Positions 1 to 12,260 of a DNA stretch of 64,000 bases are shown here, piece after piece; positions within the stretch are counted from its first letter, which is position 1, and each line of letters starts with the position of its first letter. A model generated the notes under the pieces. The model worked only from the letters and a program-made list of their open reading frames with translations, searched no databases and was not told the DNA's origin. Source of the DNA: Ischnura elegans (Eukaryota > Arthropoda > Insecta > Odonata > Coenagrionidae); the NCBI RefSeq assembly GCF_921293095.1, contig NC_060247.1, forward strand, positions 48,457,111-48,521,110, given 5' to 3'. The position numbers were made by a program, and so were the translations under genes.

Positions 1-171
1 ATGGGCGCCAATCTGGCCTTTTTCAAATGAGGATAAAATTTGACCCTTGCCATTCGTCTAAACCGGTATTTCAAAAACCAAATAATTTGTGTATTATGAA
101 TACACTAATGGTGGGTAACGAATCGCAATCAATGCCTTTCGTTTTCTTTGGTGAAGACAACTACCCTATTG
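1..171. repeat. Dispersed repeat, copy 1 (left-truncated by window edge)
   Basis: Bases 1-171 match 53252-53422 almost base for base in the same orientation, with scattered substitutions (for example an A/G and a T/C change). Homology stops near 171 in both copies. The left end of the family is outside the window here; in the other copy it probably continues upstream of 53252. No coding capacity is recognised, and the family is not identified. Confidence 0.85.
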
Positions 172-184
172 AGGGGTTGAGAAC

Positions 185-412
185 CCAAGGGGTACAAGTG
201 ATTTTTTTCTCAACGGAGTTAGGAGAATTTAATTGCTAGAATAAATGCACAAAAATCGTTTGCCTAGGGATACGAGCGAGTCTCAGTTCTGTGCTGATAT
301 CGAGTGGAAAATCAAATGCACTACTAAATATCTAGTTGATCTCGTTTGTTTTCTATGCCTAATCTCTGTACTCTACTCTGTTTAGAAAAGAGAAATCACT
401 TGTACCCCTTGG
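185..412. mobile_element. 228-bp MITE with CCAAGGGGTACAAGTGATTT termini
   Basis: The left end CCAAGGGGTACAAGTGATTT is repeated in inverted form at the right end, finishing at 412 (AAATCACTTGTACCCCTTGG). The inside has no transposase. A second, diverged copy lies in opposite orientation at about 38817-39050, sharing the internal block GAGATCAACTAGATATTTAG (reverse-complement sense) and TCACTCGATATCA. Two copies plus terminal inverted repeats make this a non-autonomous DNA transposon. I could not fix a target-site duplication, so the superfamily is unknown. Confidence 0.75.
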
Positions 413-644
413 CTTCCAACCCACTCATTTCAAATATGAAAATTTTAGCATTATTTTTGTTATCTACTCTACATACTACCCTCAACCCACAACCTACATC
501 TGTATACTACCCTACTATAATGTATTCCTCACCGGAAGACAACGTTAACCGTCGAAACTATGGTCATGTTTTAATAAAAAATTTTATGGAAAAACGAAGT
601 TAAAAATTATTCATCCAAAAAATATATATTACCCCACAAGCCAC
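413..644. other. AT-rich spacer without recognisable gene
   Basis: Between the MITE and the LINE tail I see only AT-rich sequence with a short chance ORF. No promoter or RNA signal is recognised. Confidence 0.5.
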
Positions 645-855
645 CTCAAAAGGCGTGTGGAGGTGGGTGTTGGGACACCAGCCGTTTACAAATAAAAAGG
701 ATATCCTCTAATGAAATAACGCCTAGCATCTGTTTAAGTACTCTACTGTTCGGGGGAAAACGAATTCCCATTCCTATCCGTTCGGAAAACTATATCTATA
801 TATTTATCTTTTCTGTGGGACCTGGAAATATAGTGGCTTTATAATATGATGTAAA
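645..855 (-). mobile_element. 3' fragment of a non-LTR retrotransposon (minus strand)
   Basis: Read on the minus strand, this block matches the 3' end of the LINE fragment at 35440-35645. Both share, in order, the CCAGGTCC-type segment, GTTCGGGGGAAAA, the Pro-Arg-Thr-type C-terminal coding region, and the terminal ACGGCTGGTGTC block. It is riddled with substitutions and stops. It is a 5'-truncated, dead copy of the same family, inverted relative to the 35-kb copy. Confidence 0.75.
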
Positions 856-969
856 TGTAGATGTAGAAAACAAAAACTGTGAATTGCAAAGTCACTGAGG
901 AAACTCTTTAATTAACGGAAGAGAAGTAAAAATTATGAGATATTTGGGAATGATGGCTACCAGGGCGGA

Positions 970-1440
970 CAGTGGTTAGTTTTTGGTGGTCGGCGTAATA
1001 TGGGTGGGGGAAAATTCGAGGAAGAAGGGGAAAGACGCAAGGGGATCGGGGAGGGCGCGGCAGTGACGCAGGCTGGAATAGCGGCGCTTGCTCTGCGCCT
1101 GTGCGCCGGACAAAAATTCATCGATGAATAAGGTAACCGCCCAGAATGTTTGAGAGGCGCCCACCCATTGGCCTAAAAGGGGTCTCAGGCTTAGCGTCGC
1201 CAGACCCCCTCTCCCCACGGCCCTATCTGCCCCCTCCACCCTTCCCGCACCACAAGAACACACGCAGACAGGCGCTCTGATACCCACACCCCCTGCTCCG
1301 CGCCCTCCTCCCTTCGGCCCCTTCGCTTCCTCTCTTCCGCATGTGTCGGACCACCCCACCAATCAATGAAAATGGGGGCCGATAAGGGGCCGAGACCAAG
1401 TTCTGAAATCACTTTTTGTCGTGAGGGGGAGGTGGGAAGA
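970..1440. promoter_or_regulatory. GC-rich island upstream of the gene
   Basis: A roughly 470-bp block is markedly richer in G+C and CpG than the flanking AT-rich DNA, with polypyrimidine stretches around 1205-1330. The overlapping minus-strand ORFs are compositional by-products (Gly/Arg-rich) and match no family. It could be a distal promoter or enhancer of the gene starting at 6149 or of a gene to the left. This is inference from composition only. Confidence 0.3.
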
Positions 1441-3676
1441 TAAGATCAAAGCGTTTTGGGATAATCAGCCTTACCTCCATTTCCTTTTCGACGATTTTGT
1501 TTTTAGGCTCGATATTAGGACACCATGTTTGCGTTCGATTTTTGTCCGGTGCGCTTTCGATTCGTGTATTTCTGTCCACTCAGTACGCAGGGTTCGCTGG
1601 GTTTTCTCTTTTCAAGAGGATGTGCTAAGTTAAGCACGAAAGGGTTAGTTGGAATTCTGCTCTGATTGGTTTTCCGGATTGATAAGTTTTTTTACGCTAA
1701 AAATTCTGTCGCACGAAAAGGAAAACGGCCTAGAATACCCGAAAGCAAAGAAGTGCATTTCGTACAAGTACGCGAGAATATTTACATTCGTTTGAATAAT
1801 AGTATGCGTTTTCGATTTTCACACTATTCCATTGTTTAAGTCAATAATTTAGTTAAATTTTATTAAAGTAGCTTCTTTGGTGACGAGAAATGCATGAGCT
1901 TTGTTTTCGCTTATTTTTCTCTTTAGAGGTGTTGAGTAAGTGAATCTATTATTAAGGAGCAGCAGAGCCTATTGCTCAAAATGGCAGCGTCATGTTCATT
2001 TCATTCTTATTGATGATTAGCAAGTATACGGCATGACCGAATACTCTAGCAAATTAATCACTAGATTTACCATTTACGTCATTAAATCATTAGCTGGAAA
2101 ATAATAATTTACCAAATCCACCCATAGCTATTAGCTGATGGCCTATTTTTATATTTCTCATTCGTAAGTGGCCTGCGAAGTGATAATCCTGGGTATGGTC
2201 TTCCTTGCCATAAGAGGTACTTCTCAATCTATAGGGTGACATTTTTAAAACTAAATAAAATGCCATATTTGAATTATTCCTCGATCACGTCAATTTATAG
2301 CTTGGTTGTAGCGAATAAGCCTCGGTTGTAAGAATAAGAATTTTATGGAGTTACAAATCGGAGTTAGATGTTTGATGAAATAATAAATGCTTCGTATACA
2401 CCTCACAACAGAATTTAATTAACCGACTCGGATTTCGCCGTCTCTATAGAGATTTTCGGTGTCATCAGGGTTGGGAGACAGAGAGACTCGGGTCGATTGA
2501 TTACATTTTATTGTATACAATATATTTATTTCATTTTTTGGATACAGCACCTTTTTGCGCGTTGTGTCCCTTATCTCCCTCTCCCACCAGCTATCGCAAG
2601 TCTATGTCCAAAATTTTGGCTGTGAATGGTCACTTTTCAATTTAAATTATAATGAAGTTGATTTAGTAGCAAAAGAAATGAGTTTTATCTAGAAAATAAT
2701 CGCTAATATAGGCAAGGAAAATATATATGAATATTTTGACAAGTTTCTTTGATGCTCTGTGGTAATGGCGAGGGATCAGGCTTTTGACTTTTTTCAAATA
2801 AATATACCCCATTAATAAAGCGTCCAAAATAATACAGAATTTTTTATATAAATTATTAAACTAAATGAATAAAAATTATTCCTGAAAACTATCACTGTGA
2901 TATAGGCTGAATATGATGAATTATATGTCGATGAAGACTTATTTTGGGGGCGTAGAGTGGGACTATTGATTTGATGCATTGCAATTCTTGGTGTATGGAT
3001 TCCTTTTGTCCACTTTAATGCGTTTTAAATGGAAATCCAGATTCATAAGCTTTGTGTTACTCGTGTTATTAATTTATGTAAAAAATCATCACTATGCATA
3101 CCTCGTTGAAAGGCTGATCCTATATTTTCATCTCTACACATCATATATGGTCATTTCTATGTTTCTATGAAGAATTTGAATTGAAATTATTTGAGACTTA
3201 ATCATTCTTCCCCTAAATTTATAATTTATTTCAAGAAATTCATGTCCCATAGAGTAAGTTAAATGATTATATGTATGAAAATTAATACAGTAAGCGACCG
3301 CAGAAATTTATGATATTTTCATCAAACAATGTAAAAAAAAGTTGAAATGAATTACGTTAATTCATTTCACAATATTTATATCAGTTTAAAATTGAGGTCT
3401 TTAATGGCGACTGTGATGAATGTGTCCGTATGGAGTAAGAATTTTAAGTCCACAGTACTATAAACCTTCTCGGATTACTTAGTCCTCGAATGCGACTTCT
3501 GGAAAATATGTATGTTCTTGAGGGGTGAATCATCACAGTCAGTCGCGATCTTCCAACATATTCATTATCATTCAATATTAAATTCTACGTATGTCAAATA
3601 TATGCTGTGCAAATTATTCCTTTCCTTTAAGGTCAGAATACAAATGGATTGACTGTAATTCTCGCTTGTCGTTGAG
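1441..3676. other. Upstream AT-rich region, no supported gene
   Basis: I find no ORF with family resemblance, no RNA gene and no clear mobile element boundary here. Short ORFs (for example one at 2979-3170 rich in hydrophobic residues) look like chance AT-rich readings. Confidence 0.5.
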
Positions 3677-4592
3677 TACCGTAGAACGGGGTGAAAAGAA
3701 ACATTGGGGTGAATAGAAACGAAACTTCTTTTTTTTTATGTATAATCTATTTCCTATATAACTATGGGTATAAGCGGCAACTATTATTTTTTTTAGATTG
3801 GTACACTTTTGGCTGAAAGTTAAGTAATGGTTTGTTTGGTTGGCAGAACTGGTTCCTGTTTGTTTGTCATGTTGAATTTTACCACGTGATTCTTGTTTTT
3901 TTTATCCACTTTGAACTTTCCAGGTAAGTCGGAATACGTAGTGTTCTTAAAAGTAAATAGCTGTAAAAAACACAGTTTAATTATTCATATAAAAGATTCA
4001 GGCTTATTTTAAGCTTTAGCTTTAACAATATTATTTCAAAAATTATTCATATCTTTTAGGTTAGGTTTTCAGAATTTATGGGGTGAATAGAAACAAATCA
4101 TTTTTAGTGTTTTATTCACCTCGCAAGAAAAATATTTCAAAGATCACCGGTCAGATCTCACAATTTATTTATCATAATTTAATCTAGTTAAATACGGTAA
4201 TTGTCAACCTATTCAATTTGTTTACTTATAGTTATGTAACTTCTTTTGTTTATGTACTGAATTAAATCATTATGTTGAGAAATAAATTTGTATTTATCCA
4301 TTACAAATTAAAAATACCATATTTAACTGTTTCCATTCACCCCCGATTCGTTTCAATAGAAAAACACATGAAATTGAAGTACTGTTTCTATTCACCCCCA
4401 TTTGCGGGGGTGAATAGAAACACCATGTTTTAATTTTTTTTCTTTAAAATCAAATAAATTAAATACTATAAACAAATAGGTCTAACAGAGACCTGTGTTT
4501 GGGCAAAAAATTGTGTACATGGAACAACTGCAAATATGCAAAATTTCAAACCAAAGTTGAAAATTGTTTCTATTCACCCCGTTTTACCGGTA
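3677..4592. mobile_element. ~0.9-kb Tc1/mariner-like non-autonomous element
   Basis: The left end (from 3679) reads CCGTAGAACGGGGTGAAA and the right end, inverted and ending at 4590, reads CCGGTAAAACGGGGTGAAT. TA dinucleotides flank both ends (3677-3678 and 4591-4592), as expected for a TA target duplication. The motif GGGGTGAATAGAAAC recurs inside: at 3706, at about 4079, in inverted form at about 4324-4340, and as a back-to-back palindrome at 4384-4421. No transposase ORF is present. The internal copies could be subterminal transposase-binding repeats or traces of nested insertion. Confidence 0.7.
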
Positions 4593-5149
4593 TCATCGAT
4601 GCCCGAAAAATATTCTAGCAGTGTAGAATTTTCGGTTGTAAGGCAAAATAATCATTGGTGCGAGATAATTATGTGGATTATATGTTAACATTTACCTTTT
4701 TTGCTTTTCTGTTTGTTTTTCATCTCCCTTTTCTCCTACAAAAAATAATATCAAGTGATTTGAAATTATTGTTTTTTCTAAATTAAGTTTATCGGAGTTT
4801 TATTGTTAAGTATTTCCATATTACTTTATGATATTAACGTATTTCTGAGCTCTTCAGCAAATGCATTTTGTAGATGAAACTTAAGTTAAAAATTTTGCAG
4901 TCACTTTCTTTAGTGCTATTTATCGTTTTCTGAGTACATTTTGCTTCTAATTTACAGTTCGAAGTACATTCAATATTCTCTCGTTGAGATGGATTATATC
5001 GCACCTAATTATAATGGGAAAAATCCGCTATTTCGAATCACTGCTGATTTCATCAGTACTTCGATCAACTTTAAAAAATTTAAAATCGTGGGAAAATCAT
5101 TGGGAAAGGAATTTCTGAGTTCGATATTCAGACAATGACTGAATTGCGC
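4593..5149. other. AT-rich stretch before the promoter-like block
   Basis: No gene, repeat boundary or RNA signal is recognised. A chance ORF at 4941-5138 has no family resemblance. Confidence 0.5.
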
Positions 5150-6148
5150 TGGGAGTTTGAATGCGCTAAACGGCCACCTCGCGTCAGTTAGCCTCGCCGC
5201 GAAATTTCTCCACCGACACGCCCGTCATGCAGACTTTACATTTTGAGACCTCGGAGGTTGAGGGTTATTCAGGGTACGAGGGGAGAGGAAGTTTCGGACG
5301 CACTGGATTAAAGGGGTTTCGGGGGTGGGAAGCGAGGGAGTGGCGGAGAGCGTCCTTCGGAACATGCGCCATACCCCCTGCCCCGTTCCGCATCACCCCA
5401 TGTGAAACCCCCACCCCCTCATAAACGCACCGATCCCCCACCCACGTCGGCGGAATTGAGAGTGAAAGGTAAAAAACGTTTTTCTCCTCCCACAACCTCC
5501 CTCCCTCTCCCAAGTTGGGAAGGTCCTCATACCACTCGCGCGTTGAAGTCTCCCGGCGTCCCCCTCCCCTTTGCCGTTACCTCCCGCCATACGCCTCCGT
5601 TACGCCTCCCTCAGCCCGGCGCGCGCGCAACCGTTTTGCCTCCAGCACCGTAGATATTTCCTCCTCGTTCTTCTTTTTTTTTCAATCCCACCGCCCCCTC
5701 TCGCGATCGCAAACACGCCCGACTCCTCTCTCTCTATACCTTTCACCCTCCCACCTCTCTTTCACTAACTCGACCATTCCCTCCCCCCCTCATAGTTCCC
5801 CCCACCACTCTTCCTCCGACTCACCTTGCCTCCAACGCCGACTCGGATGATTCCTCGACGGCCTTCCGGACGAGAAGGAACCTCAACGTTGTGTGTCCCT
5901 TAAACCTTTCCGTGAACGCCTCTTGAAAGAATCGGAGGACCGTCAAGCAGGCAGTGAGGGGAAACGGGTGTGTGGAGTGACTCTTATAAGAACAAAAGAC
6001 GTTGGACGCTGCGTGTGCTGGGTTTTTGGGTGGTCTCTCCGTGTGCTTGGATTCTAGGGATTTTAATCCCGGCCTCGCTTCCCAAATGGGAGGTTCCCCG
6101 TGAAACTCAGCGGACTTAGTGGTGGACTTGCTGGTCGAATCGGCCGCC
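5150..6148 (+). promoter_or_regulatory. GC/CpG-rich promoter and 5'-UTR region
   Basis: Base composition shifts sharply from AT-rich to GC-rich at about 5150 and stays so until past the ATG at 6149. The block contains CpG clusters (CGGCGCGCGCGC near 5618) and long pyrimidine stretches (5660-5800). It lies immediately upstream of the best start codon of the window, so promoter plus untranslated leader is the simplest reading. I see no convincing TATA box at a fixed distance, and the transcription start cannot be placed. ORFs called on either strand here are compositional. Confidence 0.5.
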
Positions 6149-6332
6149 ATGGACTACGCGTGGACGCTGGACGAGACAGCGGCCGGCGGAGGCGATGGTG
6201 CCGGCGGTGGGGCTGTTGTGGTGGTGGTTGAAGGCGGTGTGCCGGTAGGCGTGCCCGGAACCGTGGTCGTCATGGAGGAGGTGGAAGAGGGCAAGCCCTC
6301 CAGGATGGTGCTGGATCGGCGGCACCTCACAG
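6149..6332 (+). CDS. Myrf: First coding exon of candidate MYRF-type transcription factor gene
   Basis: The ATG at 6149 sits in a perfect Kozak context (GCCGCCATGG), with an in-frame stop upstream at 6101. The exon encodes 61 residues plus one base. It starts MDYAWTLDET, then a Gly/Val-rich low-complexity stretch (about residues 11-41), then a short acidic-to-basic segment ending RRHLT. The proposed donor at 6333 (AG/GTCGGT) is weak at +3. It was chosen because its phase (one base of a codon left over) matches exactly the acceptor at 56347, and no better phase-compatible donor was seen. The LDET near the start recalls the N-terminus of vertebrate MYRF, but the Gly/Val stretch has no diagnostic value. 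The start is well supported by sequence; the exon end and the gene identity are inferred. Confidence 0.55.
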
Positions 6333-6468
6333 GTCGGTCGCGCCTCGCCAAAAATTCCTCTGTCCGAATTGCGCAAACACCCGAGTTGATTGATATCTTG
6401 TCCGTGTTTTTTGTGTGTGTTTCGGTGGCTTCCTATGGGCGTATGTGTGATTCCTTCAGTTGTTGGTG

Positions 6469-9244
6469 ATAACCAAATAGTGCTACCGTCAGCGACAGCC
6501 TCTGACAATGTCCTTCTAAAGCCTCGCTAATCAACCATCGAAGATTGCGCAAATTAAGATGATGCATCACTTCCGCTCAACCGGTCATATATTTTTCTTG
6601 ATGAACTGCGCGTATCATTGCTAATTTTTTAGGGTACGCAGAGTATGAGATTAAATTTGATAATATATTGAGTTAAAATTTTCAAATTTGAGGTACAGGA
6701 AAATGTTGACAAGGTTTTAATTAGTATCCCCTGAAAATCTCCAGTCAATATAATTGGTTCTAACAATCACTCCATCGCGATAAATCTCCAAAATAAGTGG
6801 AAGTGATGAGCCCTATTAGGGTCCTTGGAGAATGAATTATAGTATACTCTCTACCAAAACTCATTGCCCTTAACTATTGTGAAAATTATTCCCATTTGGT
6901 GTAAAAAATTAGAGGAGTGGTTGTAATACGTATTATCTAGCCACGCGAACTTTTGAACAAAGTTAGTATTGAGTTTGCTAAATCTGGCTTATTTTTATTC
7001 ATCGATTATTTTCATTTTCCACCGGTATCAAGGATCTTGTTGCTATTGTGACGTCAATGGTATCTTAAGTGTGTCCATAACATTCTGTTAACAGTTCATC
7101 CGCATAACTTACATTAAGAGTGCAGAATTTAAATTTCCCGCTAAATTTTCTATTGCTTTAATTTCTGCATAGGTTGACAGTTTAATTTACCGCGAATATG
7201 AATGTACTGTTTTTAAGCCCACATATGTATTTTTAAACCCAAAATTATCACCGGTGGGCGTTAGGATCGATTAGTGGCAGCGTCTGCAATGAGTGCTAGC
7301 AAACTCCTGCCCATTCTAATAGCGCCTCAACGCAAGGCATGAAATGCAGATGGTATATACGGGTAAATTGAAGTGGGTGATCGTTAGACTAATAACTTGG
7401 AGGGGTTGAGTGAAAATTAGAAACATCCGGCAAGTTTCAGTATTTACTAGTAACATGACGAATAACATGTTGAATTAACCAAATATTCGCTTAATATGTT
7501 TGTGCTCTTGAAAAATATATTCAACTACGCAGCTTCCTTCTAAATGTAAATAATAGATCAAATAAGATTATATAAAAAAGACTTACCTGAAAATTATGGT
7601 TTTTCTTTATGAGTCGTTATAACGAAATCAATTCTTCCTCGTTAAGTATGCGTAAGAATTCGTCTTTTTTTTTACTATTTATGTTATTTTCATTGGAGTT
7701 ATCGGCACGTTAGTCGTTGAGTGAATAAACGTCGATAAAAATGCTTTAGTTCCTTAATGAAGGGGACAATAAGCGAACGCTCTATGTTAATTTTATTTTG
7801 CTGGCACTTCTCCTGTGATGCATTTTGCTGTCGCGAGTAATGTCAACATTTCCACTTGATACGGAAGAATCTCAGTCTATTTTGATTATTATTGTACCTT
7901 TTACGGCTACCATTTACCCGTTGCATTACTAAAATATCAGTACCATTTTATTTATCAAATCACGGGTAATTTGATAAATAAAATAGGTTAATGCGCTGAC
8001 TGCGTGGAATAAATTTCAGTATTATAATACTCTGAATCTATTTATTTCAATCAATGCAGTATCATGTTCATTTACTTAGCATTGGTAATGAGGGTCATTT
8101 TCGCACTGTGGTGCCGATGGAAAACTGCGTGCATGTGAAATTTTCTGTCAATGATGAATTAGTATTTTAATGAACACAGACTTGATTATCGGTAATATTT
8201 TATTATCTTCATTTGAATGTGAATCCAAATCCTCTTGTATTGTAAAGTATATGACGTAGTGTTTTCGTAGCGGTTAATTGTTTATTCTTCCTAAAAATTA
8301 ATATTTCTCCTTTTCACACCCTCTTTTTGTTCAGAATTTGGGGGTTTATGTTTACATTTCCAGTTGGTTGTTGTCGACCTGCGAAAATCATTCTTTTTCG
8401 CAAACATTTCTCATGAATTTATAAAGCATGCTTCGCACTCTGCACAGTTTTTATCGTACTAAACCATGAACTAATATTTCGTATGACAAATGTACTTCAA
8501 GTCAATTTATTTTGTGTCTTTAATCACTTATTCCGCAATTTTATGACGATATAATTGCCCATTTTCAACTGTGAGTCGGAGATTAATGTTTCTTGGTGTA
8601 TTTCTTTCAACTATCACTTCAAAGCAGAATAATCGTAAAGGAAGTAATATTTGTCATTAATTGTTAACCAGTTATCGTAGGTTATTTACTCCTTAATATA
8701 TGTTTTTATATGTGGTCATTGATTTTTTGTGCGGGTGGGTATAGCTTTCGCGTCGAGACCTGAGGCATTCCCACGAAAATAATGGAGCAGATGTTCATAC
8801 CCCACGTGTCTCTTCCGGCGCTTGTTTGACCGATTTTGTTATTTGTGTTTTGTCACTTCCAGAGCGGAAGACATTTCTCCCCAGTCCAGGTCCCTCTATG
8901 GTCTGTTCGAAAAGTGCATTTTTTGTGTTTTAAACTCGAACATCGCCGTATTTGGTATTTTCCGGTCTATTTAGCGGCGAATCTCGGGCGTCAATGAATT
9001 TGTGGCGTTCGCACGTTTTGCGGTCCCATTTGGTTCTATTTTCCGCTAGGCTAAAATAATTATTTCCTGGAGAAATTAACCGCCGATTCATAAATCCTAT
9101 GAGCTTACTGAGGGCACATATGCTTGCATCTAATAACATTTTCCTTATTTTTCCTTAATCCAATGTTGGGACTGGCTGTCTGCCTGTCTTTTTACTATAT
9201 TTTAATTTGAAACATACCTTACAATCCATGTTCCCAAGCTGATA
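6469..9244. other. AT-rich intronic DNA without assigned elements
   Basis: No family-like coding sequence or bounded repeat was seen except a small perfect hairpin at 7945-7984 (listed separately). Confidence 0.45.
7945..7984. repeat. Small perfect inverted repeat
   Basis: ATTTTATTTATCAAAT at 7945-7960 is followed by an 8-nt loop and its exact reverse complement at 7969-7984. Sixteen paired bases in AT-rich DNA may simply be a remnant of a MITE terminus or a mutational palindrome. Confidence 0.7.
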
Positions 9245-9345
9245 ATGTTTCCATTATTTTCTTTTATTCTCTCATTGACAGAATGTTTTGTATTGACTAT
9301 ATTAATTTTATACTTTGGATGATACTGCTTAATAAAGATCGTTTG
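9245..9345. repeat. Local direct repeat, copy 1
   Basis: This ~100-bp stretch is similar to 10614-10712 in the same orientation. Shared blocks include TTTCTATTATTTT-like sequence, TTCTCATYGACA, and ATTAATTTTATACT followed by TGGATGAT. The copies are old and diverged. It may be a dispersed repeat or a local duplication with a ~1.37-kb offset. Confidence 0.6.
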
Positions 9346-9506
9346 TAACTTACTTTTTATACGAGATATATTTATGCCTATCGCATTTGGAGGTATCAAG
9401 CAGTTGAATGTACCATTGCAAAAATTAAATAATAATTTCTTAATTATATGTAATTGCATTCAGGACCAACTTTTTTTCTCTTACAATGAAATCAATAAAT
9501 GGCACT

Positions 9507-9615
9507 TACATGCATCCATGACCTGGGTTGTGGAAAGGTCCACCGAGACGGGATTCGAACCTCATACCCTTGGGCAGGCAGGCGAAAATGCTACACAACC
9601 ACCATCAATGCTGAT
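9507..9615 (-). mobile_element. tRNA-headed SINE-like fragment (minus strand)
   Basis: On the minus strand a polymerase III box-B-like GGTTCGAATCCC (complement of about 9550-9561) follows a degenerate box-A region near 9580-9600. The sequence after box B (CTCGGTGGAC) is shared with the SINE-like copy at 36840-36985. A complete cloverleaf cannot be drawn, so this is a tRNA-derived SINE relic rather than a tRNA gene. Confidence 0.5.
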
Positions 9616-10613
9616 ATTTATGGATATAATCTGTCAATAATGTAATATGTGGCTTCATAAAATTCTGGACGTTACGATGCGCGACCCTACGATAACCCTC
9701 TCCATGGTCCCTTATTCCCCCAGTAAGCCAGTAGTTTTCTCATACGATTAATTTCTAAATTTTTATGCACCTGCAAATTCAGCCCACGCGGTTTTTTATT
9801 ATGAAATTTCCCCTAAAATTTCCGATGTGTTAAAAATTGTAGTAAAAGTTACAACAAGGAATCATATTTTACCAAACATAAACAAAGAAATTTTTGACAC
9901 GACCCAATGTTCCCTAAAAGATGCCGAAAAGCCGTTCCGGCTGTATTTAAGCATTAGTTTTTTCTGGGAAACTGTGAATATTCAGTCTCTCTTTCGGTAA
10001 TTCTCGTCGGTAAAATTAAATCCCGAGCTCGAATTGCAGTGCAGGATAGGAAAAAAATCAATTTCCCCCTTTTTGCAGAAGATAGTCTTGCTGCACCAGT
10101 TGAGATGAGAAAGTGGCTGAGGACAGTTGTCAAACAGAGGACGTTGATCCCTGCCAGGTTTCGGGAACGTCAGTGCCTTTGACTTTTTCTTCGAATCACT
10201 AGTTTCGAAAATCAATTCCCAGAACTTGATTGAGTTTCGAGATCCTCAGTAAAACACCGCACCTAGATGCTTATCCTCATTTGTGTTTTATTCTTCACCG
10301 TATTTTTTTCCTCATTGACGTTATTACTTCATTGTTTTCTTCTGGTAGGAAGTCAAGCTGTTGTATTCTTAGCGGGATGAAAAAAGTAAATAGTTCATTG
10401 CTTGTTTCACTGTTTCATTATTTAGGGAACTTAAGAAACCATATTCCCTAGCTGCATAAAAATGTAATATCCCATGTTTAGTATCAGGTTCACAATTTTT
10501 TCTAATAAATATATTTGAAAGTGTTTGCTACCGTATTATACATGAATTGAAATCAAGTTTTCAGTTGTTCTTAGAGTAAGTATCTATTAAGCTTATAGCA
10601 TGTTTTCAACCTG

Positions 10614-10712
10614 GTAGTGTTTCTATTATTTTTTTTAATTTTCTCATCGACAAATTTATACTATTTTATTATTGACTGCATTAATTTTATACTGTGGATG
10701 ATTCTGTTTCTA
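10614..10712. repeat. Local direct repeat, copy 2
   Basis: Diverged copy of 9245-9345, same orientation, sharing ATTAATTTTATACT followed by TGGATGAT. Confidence 0.6.
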
Positions 10713-12190
10713 TTATCTTTTGTAGCATCAATGTTTTAATAAATGCTGCATTATTCTTGCGCACCTGTGTATAGTTCCGTTAATTTTTTAATAGATTCAT
10801 TGAAAACTTTTCCTGATATTTGGCTATAACATGACCTTTTCATCTTAAATATTTCATCTTCCCATTCCTAAAATGTATTCTTCGTTTTTCCTGTAATCGT
10901 ACGGGCACTTACTTCTTTTGATACGGCAGAATCCCTCCTTTAGTAGTCTCTTCACCACACTCCCCGTATCTCGTACTCCCTCTTCTAAGTCGCTTGAATA
11001 AGTAGTGGGAAGAAAGCGAATGTTTTTTATTTAATTCTGTCTACCTTTTATCATATCCAAGCCAATTCAGTGCCCTCCTTCGAAGTGAGTACATTTTTGA
11101 GGCATTTATTCCTAATACTTGAGAATGTGTTCATTACGGACCGCATCTCTTCAATTTTTCCCGTCCTAACCTTACTTAAATCAAATGTTTGAGTCGATTT
11201 TTGTATTGCTTATAGATTTTTGTGAAAATTTAACTCGCGCTTTTACCTAGTCATGCTAAGAAAAAAAACATTTTTTACGAAATTCAATGTGTTGACACGT
11301 TTTCACGAAAACTTAGATACGTTTCTAAAGTATAAACGGACAAAAGCGTTCCGTGTATAGGTACATCAGAAATGCATATCGTATCAAATTTTTGAGGCGA
11401 GTGAATGCATTACCCTTATAAGTTGAAGTATCACTGTACCGTGGTGTACTGATGTCGCAAAGTCACGTCTGACGTCGCGTCCTGGTGTCGCAATGTTGTA
11501 CACATAAGGACTAACTGAAATGAAAATGAAAATTCCCATTGTAATAGACGACACGTGATAGTATTTTATCTTATCTCAAGTAGAATGTCCAAGAGTAAGT
11601 TCTTGCCATCAGAATTACTTTTATAGATTACTTTTCTTCTAATATAACACATTAATTTTCTCGTCCTTTTATTATTTATTTTGTATGGCAGAAATACTAT
11701 TGGGCTGAAATAATTTGTCTTGGCAGTTAAAAGTGAGTTGTTCAATGTGGGTCGTCTCATTTTCAGGGCTTGTGTCGAATGGATTATCGTCTCGCAGTTT
11801 TCCAAAAAAGTGTTAAGGTATAATTAACAAAGACTTTATCAGAAATTTCAATCAGAAAATTCTGATTTACAAAAATTTCTTTCTAATTTAAGTATATATT
11901 TGAGTTAATTAAATTATTTCGTGTTTTATTCTGGAAGTGTCACTTATACAGAGTAAGCTTGATTATTAGCTATTTATGATGAAAAAGTAGCTATCAGATA
12001 TGAATCGTTCCTTTGGGTCTCTTTGGTTGCTGTACTTCTCTTTTCTTTTAATTTAACTTTCAACGCTATGACCCGAAAAATAATATGGACAGATTAGAGT
12101 AGAATCCACCATAATGCAGGGAATAAGTGTGTGAATTTGACACTATCAGTATAGGGCCTTTCCCTGAGCCACCATGCTTGGAGAGATTTT
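10713..12190. other. AT-rich intronic DNA
   Basis: Nothing recognisable as gene, RNA or bounded mobile element was seen. Confidence 0.45.
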
Positions 12191-12200
12191 TCATAATTAC

Positions 12201-12260
12201 AATTATTAATTATTATTATTGTTATTATTATTATTGTTGTTATTATTAATTATTATTTTT
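12201..12260. repeat. Imperfect (ATT)n microsatellite
   Basis: A run of about 60 bases made of ATT/TTA triplets, interrupted by a few G and AAT steps. Confidence 0.9.

Noticed and set aside
5821-6508. Minus-strand ORFs opposite exon 1
   Set aside because: They overlap the Kozak ATG exon in antisense, are compositional products of GC-rich DNA, and show no family resemblance.
9540-9605. Functional tRNA gene on the minus strand
   Set aside because: Box B is good, but no closed acceptor stem or anticodon arm can be drawn, and the downstream sequence is repeated at 36840-36985, so it is a SINE.
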